A stretch of DNA of 64,000 bases, from contig NZ_CP044543.1 of assembly GCF_008932115.1 (NCBI RefSeq), positions 1,798,001 to 1,862,000 of the forward strand. Direction: 5' to 3'. The translations under genes and the position numbers were made by a program. The stretch is from Bradyrhizobium betae. Its GTDB lineage: Bacteria > Pseudomonadota > Alphaproteobacteria > Rhizobiales > Xanthobacteraceae. Every line of letters starts with the position of its first letter. Within the stretch, counting starts at the first letter, position 1. This document shows, in pieces, positions 34,485 to 42,700 of the stretch. The notes beneath the pieces are model-generated. The model saw only the letters and a list, made by a program, of their open reading frames with translations, had not been told where the DNA came from and ran no database searches.

Positions 34485-36626
34485 ATGGTCGATGTCACCG
34501 CGGGACAAGGCGTAGGCAGCACGAACGCCGGCTTCCCCACCCTTGCCGAGGTCGGGAATATCCTCAAGCGCGGCGATATCGCGCTGGCGCTCGGCGTCCT
34601 CACCATCCTGGTGGTGCTGATCCTGCCGCTGCCCGCGATCGTGCTGGATCTGTTCCTGGCGATCTCGATCACGCTCTCGATCCTGATCCTGATGACCTCG
34701 CTGTTCATCCAGGCGCCGCTGGAATTCTCCGCCTTCCCGACCGTCCTGCTGATCTCGACCATGCTGCGCCTGTCGCTCAACATGGCCTCGACCCGCCTGA
34801 TCCTGTCGCACGGGCACGAGGGCACGGATGCCGCCGGTCACGTCATCGAAGCCTTCGGCAGCTTCGTGATGGGCGGCAATTTCGTCATCGGCATCATCGT
34901 CTTCGCCATCCTGATCATCGTCAACTTCGTCGTCATCACCAAGGGTTCAGGCCGCATCGCCGAGGTCGCCGCCCGCTTCCACCTCGACGCCATGCCCGGC
35001 AAGCAGATGGCGATCGACGCCGACCTCTCCGCCGGCCTGATCGACGAAGCGGTCGCCAAGCAGCGGCGCAAGGACCTGGAGGACGAGAGCGGCTTCTTCG
35101 GCGCCATGGACGGTGCCTCGAAGTTCGTCCGCGGCGACGCCATCGCCGGCCTGCTGATCGTCTTCATCAATGTCGTCGGCGGCATGATCATCGGCGTGGC
35201 GCAGCAGGGTCTTTCCTTCGCCGACGCCGGTCGCAGCTACACGCTGCTGACCGTCGGTGACGGCCTCGTCACCCAGGTGCCGGCACTGATCGTCTCGACC
35301 GCGGCCGGCCTGCTCGTCTCCAAGGCCGGCGTCTCCGGCGCCGCCGACAAGGCGCTGATGAAGCAATTCTCCGGCTATCCGCAGGCGCTGGCGATGTCCG
35401 CCGCGGTCATGCTGGTGCTGGCGGCGCTGCCGGGCATTCCGACCCTCCCCTTCCTCGCGCTCGGCAGCGGCGCCGGCGCGCTCGCCTGGCACGCGCGCAA
35501 CCGCAACCGGGCGACCGCCAGGGCCGTCGAAATTGCGAAGACCGCGCCCGCTGCGGGAATGCCGGGTGCGCCGGGCTCCGCCGCGGCCGAGGAGCCGATC
35601 TCCGCGGCGCTCAAGATCGACGACCTCAAGATCGAGCTCGGCTACGCGCTGCTGCCGCTCGTCAACGGCCCCGACGGCACCGATCGTCTCACCGAGCAGA
35701 TCAAGGCGCTGCGGCGCTCGCTCGCGATCGAGATGGGCTTCGTGATGCCCGCCGTTCGCATCCTCGACAACGTCCAGCTCGAAGCCAACACCTACATCAT
35801 CAAGATCAAGGAGGTCGACGCCGGCACCGGCAAGATCTGGCCGAGCCAGTTCATGGTCATGGATCCCGGCGGCAGCCAGGTGCAGGTGCCCGGCATCCAC
35901 ACCACCGAGCCCACCTTCGGCCTGCCCGCGACCTGGGTCGACGCCAGTCTGAAGGAGGAGGCCTCGCTCAAGGGCTACACCGTCGTCGACGCCGCGACCG
36001 TGCTCTCGACCCATCTGACCGAACTGCTCAAGGCCAACATGTCGGACCTGCTCTCCTATGGCGAGGTCCAGAAGCTGCTCAAGGAGCTGCCGAAGGAGCA
36101 GGCCGAGCTGGTCAAGGACATCGTGCCCGGACAGGTCACGGTCTCCGGCATCCAGCGCGTGCTGCAGCTGCTGCTCGCCGAGCGCATCTCGATCCGCGAC
36201 CTCTCGACCATCCTCGAAGGCATCGCCGACTCGCTCGCCTTCTCGCGCAATCCCGCCACCATGGTCGAGCACGTCCGCGCCCGCCTGGCACGGCAGATTT
36301 GTGCGCAGAACACCTCCTACAACGGCTATCTGCCGCTGATCGCGCTATCGGCGCGCTGGGAACAAGCCTTTGCCGAATCCATTATCGGCCAGGGCGAGGA
36401 GCGCAGCCTTGCGATGCAGCCCTCGAAGCTGTCGGAGTTCATGACCGGCGTGCGCGAGGCGTTCGAGCGCGCCGCACGGGAAGGCGAGTCGCCGGTGCTG
36501 GTGACCTCTGCGGCAATTCGTCCCTTCGTCCGTTCCCTGGTCGAGCGGTTCCGGGCCCAGACGACGGTGCTGTCGCAGGCCGAAATCCATCCGCGGGCGC
36601 GGCTCAAAACGGTCGGAAGCATCTGA
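34485..36626 (+). CDS. flhA: Flagellar biosynthesis protein FlhA
   Basis: Export-gate component of the flagellar type III secretion system, 713 residues in the inner membrane. The N-terminal half has about eight membrane helices and the highly conserved block SLNMASTRLILSHGHEG, GSFVMGGNFVIG, LDAMPGKQMAIDADLSAG (FHIPEP signature region). The C-terminal half is the cytoplasmic ring domain ending in TVLSQAEIHPRARLKTVGSI. The ATG at 34485 (MVDVTAGQG) has a gggggag site; an upstream start at 34383 would add 34 non-conserved residues. It stands apart from the other flagellar genes here and is preceded by a CtrA-type box. Confidence 0.95.
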   Translation: MVDVTAGQGVGSTNAGFPTLAEVGNILKRGDIALALGVLTILVVLILPLPAIVLDLFLAISITLSILILMTSLFIQAPLEFSAFPTVLLISTMLRLSLNMASTRLILSHGHEGTDAAGHVIEAFGSFVMGGNFVIGIIVFAILIIVNFVVITKGSGRIAEVAARFHLDAMPGKQMAIDADLSAGLIDEAVAKQRRKDLEDESGFFGAMDGASKFVRGDAIAGLLIVFINVVGGMIIGVAQQGLSFADAGRSYTLLTVGDGLVTQVPALIVSTAAGLLVSKAGVSGAADKALMKQFSGYPQALAMSAAVMLVLAALPGIPTLPFLALGSGAGALAWHARNRNRATARAVEIAKTAPAAGMPGAPGSAAAEEPISAALKIDDLKIELGYALLPLVNGPDGTDRLTEQIKALRRSLAIEMGFVMPAVRILDNVQLEANTYIIKIKEVDAGTGKIWPSQFMVMDPGGSQVQVPGIHTTEPTFGLPATWVDASLKEEASLKGYTVVDAATVLSTHLTELLKANMSDLLSYGEVQKLLKELPKEQAELVKDIVPGQVTVSGIQRVLQLLLAERISIRDLSTILEGIADSLAFSRNPATMVEHVRARLARQICAQNTSYNGYLPLIALSARWEQAFAESIIGQGEERSLAMQPSKLSEFMTGVREAFERAAREGESPVLVTSAAIRPFVRSLVERFRAQTTVLSQAEIHPRARLKTVGSI

Positions 36627-36920
36627 TTTGCCTTAAGAAGCCGTGTGTTTTTCGGCCACAGGCAAATGGTTTTTGAGTTCCTGGCGCCTTGTCGACCAAA
36701 TGCCGGCAAGGCGCCGTTGACGCACATTACGACTTTGAAATAATTGCAGAATTGCACGAATTTGGATCGCTCCTGATCGCGATCTTTCACGTCCCGTCAC
36801 GCTCTTGTGATCACCTCTTGGGAACGAATTCCCCCAATATTAGGTTGTTGGGCATCGGAAGTATGAACCTGCCTCAACAAGGCGGCGACTACTTCGGGTA
36901 GATGGCGGCAGGAGCCTTCC

Positions 36921-37121
36921 ATGAACCACTCGATTTACAGCGCAGATCGCTCGACCCACCTGAAGATCGTGATCGTCGCGCTCGTTGCCGGCATCACGGT
37001 GGCGGGCTTCGGTATCACCGCGCGTACGAGTTCAGACGAAGGCTTGACCCAGACCGCTCGCGTCATGAAGGCCGGCAAGCCCGTGGCCATCACCAGTTCG
37101 AACGTTTCGCTGGTTCGCTAA
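36921..37121 (+). CDS. Small single-pass membrane protein (66 aa)
   Basis: A 66-residue protein with one hydrophobic segment (IVIVALVAGITVAGFGI, residues 17-33), a short N-terminus and a polar tail ending SSNVSLVR. The aggag site 8 nt upstream makes the ATG at 36921 convincing. I recall similar short proteins in Bradyrhizobium but no function. The 294 bp before it, after flhA, contain no other gene and probably hold its promoter. Confidence 0.7.
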   Translation: MNHSIYSADRSTHLKIVIVALVAGITVAGFGITARTSSDEGLTQTARVMKAGKPVAITSSNVSLVR

Positions 37122-37216
37122 GGAGACATGAGTTTCAGGAATTCACGCGGCTCTTTACCAGCCCCCCAAAGTCGCCACGTGGATATGTAGACGACCCTAA
37201 CCCCAAGTCGACTACA

Positions 37217-37245
37217 GAAAGCGCCCGCCCCCCACGGGCGCTTTC
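37217..37245 (+). terminator. Strong hairpin after the 66-aa gene
   Basis: An 11-bp perfect stem (gaaagcgcccg / cgggcgctttc) with a 7-nt C-rich loop, followed by only a short T-poor tail. Likely an intrinsic or stabilising 3' hairpin for the gene ending at 37121. Confidence 0.65.
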
Positions 37246-37285
37246 TCATGTCTGGGGTACCTTCCTCGAGCTACCGAATTCATCT

Positions 37286-37447
37286 CTCGTGTCCCGGACG
37301 CGCTGCAACGCTCTTGGCGTTGCTGCGCGGAGCCGGAACCCAGCAGGCCACACAACGCGCTGATGGATGGACCCCGGCTCTGCAGCGCATCACACCGGAC
37401 GATGCTTCGCATCGCCGGGAGCGCTGCGCAGCGTCCGGGGCACGAGA
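37286..37447. repeat. Interspersed palindromic repeat, family E
   Basis: Inverted ends ctcgtgtcccggacgcgctg and cgctgcgcagcgtccggggc, with inner gctctgcagcgcat and related arms. No coding frame fits it. It is the first of four different repeats packed between 37286 and 38399. Confidence 0.6.
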
Positions 37448-37527
37448 CTGCGGTATCGGGCTCATCTGCTTCCGGATCGTCATTGCGAGCGCAGCTAAAA
37501 TCTTTCCGCCGCGCCAATGCCCATTCC

Positions 37528-37662
37528 GTCATCCTGAGGTGCGAGTGGCGCGATGCCAAGCATCGCGCCGGGAGCCTCGAAGGATGAGCGGCCGAGATGC
37601 AGCCGGGCCGTCGCCCTTCGAGGCTCGCCGAAGAGGCGAGCACCTCAGGATGACGGTGATGG
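37528..37662. repeat. Interspersed palindromic repeat, family B (copy 2)
   Basis: Same ends as the 19301-19410 element (cgtcatcctgagg ... cctcaggatgacggtgat) and the shared core ccgggccgtcgcccttcgag, with a longer first loop. The two copies are about 18 kb apart. Confidence 0.72.
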
Positions 37663-37766
37663 ATTGGTGCTCGCGACATGTTCGCCATTTGGTTTTCGAT
37701 CGCAGACACAGCTCCGCCTTCTCGCGGCGTGTTTCGCCCGAGCTTTGCTTCATCTCGACCCCCTCA

Positions 37767-38304
37767 AATGAAAGGGCGCAGGGAAGACCGGGTGCCGGCC
37801 GGGCACCCGCGGTCCACTGTGCGAAAGGTGGCAACAAGAATCTGCACAGCGGCATACAGGTGAAGCCAAACATCCGGCCTTTCCTGCGCAGTGGCTTTAC
37901 GGCTTATGTCGCGCTCTCCCCGGGGAGCGATGCACTATTGCCCCCGTCGCCTTGCGGCTGACGATGCGCGCGCCCGGTCGGGCCGCCACATCACCGCAAC
38001 GCTTGACGCCAGCCTGCGGGCGCCAGAACCACACGATTTTGCCGTACGCAGATCACACCGGTCGTACGTGCGATGTGCCTCGCTCACGGTTTCCCGCCCT
38101 GCGATCACCGTCGCACCAGTGTGGCCCACGTCCACCGCCGTCCGGCCCGCGTTCGTGACGATCGCGATACGCCCCTCTTCCTTGGGCCGGAATGCGCGCA
38201 CTATCCGTCTATTCCGAATTTCTGTAAAGGCGAATATTTTCGTCGACGAGCGTTGACCGACGGTTTGGGTGTTTTGCCCGTCGGGCAACGCAATATCTCG
38301 TAGG
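37767..38304. repeat. Long interspersed element with broken coding traces, family F
   Basis: About 540 bp with no intact gene. Several frames contain pieces (for example CGPRPPPSGPRS and PACGRQNHTILP) that I recall from a very frequent intergenic element in Bradyrhizobium and Rhodopseudomonas genomes, often mis-annotated as short hypothetical proteins. The pieces switch frame, so if it was ever coding it is now decayed. The boundaries are estimates. Confidence 0.5.
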
Positions 38305-38322
38305 CCGGCTGCCTCCGCGTTC

Positions 38323-38399
38323 GTCATTGCGAGCGCAGCGAAGCAATCCAGGCTGCCGCCGCGGCACGATTCTGGATTGCTTCGCTGCGCTCGCAATGG
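38323..38399. repeat. Perfect 27-bp inverted repeat, family D
   Basis: Arms 38325-38351 and 38372-38398 are exact reverse complements (27 of 27), beginning cattgcgagcgcagcg, with a 20-nt loop. It ends 10 bases from the stop of the AraC-family gene and so could also terminate that transcript. A partial single arm (tcattgcgagcgcagc) occurs near 37481. Confidence 0.85.
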
Positions 38400-38408
38400 C
38401 GGCGAGGC

Positions 38409-39368
38409 TCAGGCCTCGCGCAGGTCCGACGGCGTCGCGCCGAAGCGCTTGCGGAAGGCGCGGTTGAAATAGGACAGGTCGGAGAAGCCGGAGGAATGCG
38501 CGATGTCGCTGATCTTGCGCGCCCGCGCGCGGGGATCGCCGAGCAGTTTTCGCGCCAGGAGAAGGCGCTGCTCGAGCACGAATTCGGTGAAGGTCGTGCC
38601 GGCCTGCTCGAACAGGCGCTGAGCCTGGCGCGGGCTGAGCCCCGAACGCGTCGCGACCTCGGACAGGCAGAGATCGTTGCGCCCGAGCGCGGCCATCACG
38701 TCGGCGCGCATGAGATCGAGACGGGCCGCCGCGTGTCCGCGCCCGCGCGCGAGGCTGGCATGCTCGGCATCGGTGCCGAGCAGGAGGCCGACGAGATCGA
38801 CCATGTGCTGCGCGGTCAGGCGCTGGCCGACGGCGTCCAGATGCGGCGCGTGATTGGCGGCGAGCGCATGGTAACGGAAGATGGTCTCGGCGAGCGCCCC
38901 GTCGGAGAGCGGCTGCGACAGCTTGTCCTCGGCCCGCGGATTGATGTCGAGCAGCGCGCGGCGCGGCATGCGGATGCTGGTGAAGCGGTCTTCCCCGGTG
39001 TGGCCGACGGTGCCGGTGACGCCCATGTCGACGAGCACCATCTGCGCGGGCGCAAGCTCCACGGTATGGCCGTTCTGCGCGACACAGACGAGGCCGGCAT
39101 GGGCCGCGATCAGGACGAGATCGTCGCTGCCGTCGGCAAGCCCGCCTTGCGTGCGCGAATATTGCGCCGAGGCGCCTTCGGGAATCGCCAGCGCGATGTT
39201 GTCGACCACGCTGACCTGAAGCCGGCAATCGATGCTGTCGCCATGGCTCGGCCCGATGTCGAGGCCGCAGGACCCGAAGGCCCGCTCGCGCCAATGTTCG
39301 AAGGCCGGACCATTCGGCAGGCCTGCATATTGGTGGACGAAGATGCCCGGCGTCCTTGCTGCTTCCAT
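38409..39368 (-). CDS. AraC-family transcriptional regulator
   Basis: A 319-residue regulator. The C-terminal 100 residues carry two HTH motifs (LCLSEVATRSGLSPRQAQRLFEQAG in parts; ISDIAHSSGFSDLSYFNRAFRKRFG in parts), the AraC/XylS DNA-binding domain. The N-terminal part resembles the AraC-binding-like domain 2 (cupin-like) group. The ATG at 39368 (MEAARTPGIF) is preferred over an upstream start at 39428. It is followed by a perfect palindrome. Its target is not evident; the next gene upstream on the same strand is the autotransporter. Confidence 0.88.
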   Translation of the reverse strand: MEAARTPGIFVHQYAGLPNGPAFEHWRERAFGSCGLDIGPSHGDSIDCRLQVSVVDNIALAIPEGASAQYSRTQGGLADGSDDLVLIAAHAGLVCVAQNGHTVELAPAQMVLVDMGVTGTVGHTGEDRFTSIRMPRRALLDINPRAEDKLSQPLSDGALAETIFRYHALAANHAPHLDAVGQRLTAQHMVDLVGLLLGTDAEHASLARGRGHAAARLDLMRADVMAALGRNDLCLSEVATRSGLSPRQAQRLFEQAGTTFTEFVLEQRLLLARKLLGDPRARARKISDIAHSSGFSDLSYFNRAFRKRFGATPSDLREA

Positions 39369-39712
39369 CTGATTGCTAGCCCCTCTCCGGCACCATGATC
39401 GTCGGCACCGACTGCAAATTCCGGGCATTTGACGCAGCGAAATGCAGGGAGGTTCAATTCAGGGGCGGATTCAGCGGGGCTTGTCGAGATGCGACGGCCA
39501 GATGGACGGTGGCGACAGCAGTCGCACGCCTGAAGCCCGCATGGAGCAAGCGGATTGCTGGCAGGTCGCTGACGTTTCCGGTGTAGCCGGAGATCGCTCT
39601 CAAGCCGCTTCCGCGCCGGTTCGTATGTCAACCACGGGCAGCGCCGACGGGCCGCGACCAGTACGCCAAGCGAACGCTCGACCGCGATTTCATGCGGGGG
39701 CGGTCAATCAAC
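39369..39712. other. Intergenic region, no gene seen
   Basis: 344 bp between the 3' end of the autotransporter gene and the 5' end of the AraC-family gene, both on the minus strand. It must contain the AraC gene promoter. I see no coding frame with a credible start, and no clear long hairpin. Confidence 0.5.
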
Positions 39713-42700
39713 CTATTGCGCCGTGAACGGCACCCGTGCCCTGGCCGAGAAACTCCAGACCCGGGTGTTGCCGCCGATGCCGCCGAGTTCGGCGCCGACG
39801 CCGACGCCGGCACCACCGGTCGTCATGATGCCGAGGCCTCCGGTGGCGCGGGCCGACCAGCCCTGCAGCAGCGGCGTCGAGGCCAGCCCAGTACCGGCCG
39901 CGAGCGTGTTGGCGTCGTCCTTGCTGAAGTAATAGTCACCAAACATGCCGACGAAGGGCGTGAGCAGGAGGCCGCTGTCGAGCCATGCGACGGGATAAGC
40001 GGCGCGCATACCACCCGAGGCGCGGCCGCTGGCGAAGTCGTTGGTGGCCTGCAATGTGCCGAGCGAGTCGGTATAGGCGTTCTGGTGCTCCCACAGCGCG
40101 TAGACCTTGGCCGAGGGCTCGAGCAACACCCCGGCCCATTTGTAGGTGCCGGTCAGCCCCGTGGAGGCCATCCAGCGCTGGCCCGAGAAGTTGCCCTGGG
40201 CGGTCCCCGCCGTGCCGTCGTAGCCGATGCCGGAATAGGCGACGGAGGCGTCGAAGCGCAAGGTCGGCACGATTTTCCAGCCGAGATAGCCGCCGGTGGT
40301 CCAGCCGTCACCCTTCAGCCGGCCGTTGATGGCATCCTGGGTGTAGCTGAACGTCTCGTAGCCGCCGAGCACACCGACCAGCAAGCGCGGCGCGACGCGA
40401 TAGGTCAGACCCATCGTCGCATTGAGCTGTTGGCCATACAGCGAGGCCTGGTTGGCCGTGGTGGTTCCGGCGGTCGTCGAACTGCTCCAGCGGTCGACAC
40501 CGGTGCCGCGCACGTCGGCCCACAGCAGCCATTCTTTCTGCTCGTGCCATTTGGTCACGGCCTGCTTCTTGTTGCCACGGTCGATGGCGGCGAAGGCATC
40601 GTCGACTTGCCCGCGGCCACGGCCGCGCGGTTGTTCGCGGCCGGGCAGCAGCGAGGAATAGCCGTTGCTCTCGCCAGCGCCGGCGCGGGCCGTGTTCGAC
40701 GAAGGCTCGTCCTCATCGCGCGGATCGGCGGAGAAATTGAAGCGCATACGCGCATTGCCCGGGGTCAGGAAGCTGCCGCCGTCGTTGAAGCCGTCGGCGA
40801 CGGCATCGTCGATCGCGCCCGAGATCGCCTGGCCGGAATTCTGTGCCACCAGCTTGCTGACGGTCTGCTGCAGTGAACGCAGCCGGACACTGTCGACAGG
40901 CACGTTGACGGTTTGCGCGAGGCCGGTCGAGGTGCTCGCGCCGTAGAACGCAGTGCCGGCAAAGCCGGCAGTGACGGTGTGGCTTCCGACCGTCAGCGCC
41001 GTGGTCGTGAGCGTCGCCACGCCGGCGGCGAGCGTCGCTGTGCCGATCGGTGAGCCGTTGTCGTTGAAGGTCACCGAGCCGGTCGGCGTGCCACTTGCGC
41101 TCGTCACGGTCGCAGTGAATGTCACGGGCTGGCCGAACTGGCTCGGGTTATGCGACGAGGTCAGCGCCACCGTCGTTGCGAGCTGTCCGACGGACAGGTT
41201 GAACGTCGCACTGGCCGATGCGGTGTTGGTGTCGGAGACCGTTACCGTGTAGGTCGTCATCGCCGACGACACGGTCGGCGTTCCGCTGACAAGGCCGTTC
41301 GCGGTGTTGAAGCTCAGGCCTGTCGGCAAGGCTGGCGAGACAGCGAAGGACAGCGCGCCGGTACCGCCCGAGCCGCTGACGGGCGTGAAGGAGATTACCG
41401 CCTGGTTGACGGGCAGTGCACTCGACGGAACGTTGGTGGTCGCGACGACCGCGCCGTTGACCGTCAGGCTGAACGTGTTGGTCGCCGTGGCGCTGTTCGC
41501 GTCGGTTACCGTGACGGTGTAGGTGGTGGCGCCGCTGGTCGCAGTCGGAGTTCCCGAGATGTTGCCGGTCGATGCGTTGATGCTGAGGCCCGCCGGCAGC
41601 GTCGGTGCGATGGCATAAGTGAGCGGCGCAGTGCCGCCGCTGCCGGTCACCGGCGTGAACGCGGTGACCGTCTGGTTGGCGGTGAGAACCTTGGAGGCCA
41701 CGGCCTGCGTGGCAGTCACGCCGCTGTTGACGGACAGGCTGAACGTGTTGCTGGCGCTGGCGCTGTTGGCGTCGGTCACCGTGACGGTGTGGGTGGTCGC
41801 GCCGCTGGTCGCGGTCGGCGTTCCCGTGATCGCGCCTGTCGACGTGTTGAAGCTGAGGCCCGTCGGCAGCGCCGGGGCAATGCCGTAGGTCAAGGGAGAC
41901 GTTCCGCCGGCGCCCGTGACCGGCGTGAACGATGCGGCAGCCGTGTTCACGGTCAGGCCCTTCGCGGCAATGGCCTGTGTCGCGGAGACCGCATTGCTGA
42001 CCGCGAGGCTGAAGGTGTTGGTCGCGCTGGCGCTGTTCGCATCCGAGACGGTGACGGTGTAGGTCGCGGCCGAGCCGATCACCGTCGCGGTGCCGGTGAT
42101 GGCGCCGGTCGCAGTGTTGAAGCTCAAGCCGGCGGGCAGGGTGGGCGCGATGCCATAGGTGAGCGGCGACGTGCCGCCGCCGCCGGTCACCGGGGTGAAG
42201 GAGGTCGCGGCGACGTTGACGGTCAAGGACTTCGTGGGGATCGACTGCGTGGCGCTGACGGCGCCGTTGACGGTCAGGCTAAACATGTTCGTCGCCGTTC
42301 CGTTGTTGGAATCGGTGACGGTCACGGTGTAGGTCGCCGTCGCCGCGCTCGACGATGGCGTGCCCGAGATGGCACCTGTGGAGGCGTTGATGCTCAGCCC
42401 GGCCGGCAGGCCGGGCGAGATCGTGTACCCCAAAGGCGCCGTGCCGCCGCCGCCCGTCACCGGAGTGAAGGCGGTGATCGCCTGGTTGGCGGTGAACGTC
42501 CCCGAGGCGATGGCCTGCGTTGCGGTCACGGCGCTGTTGACCGTCAGGCTGAAGGTATTGCTGGCTGTGGCGCTGTTGGCGTCGGTGACGGTCACCGTGT
42601 AGGTGGTCGCGCCGCTCGTCACGGTCGGCGTCCCCGTGATCGCACCGGTCGAGGTGTTGAGGGTCAGACCCGCCGGCAAGGTGGGAGCGATGGCGTAGGA

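Noticed and set aside
37248..38256. Several frames of 60-237 codons in the repeat nest
   Set aside because: They cross palindromic repeat ends, lack ribosome sites and overlap each other in all frames.
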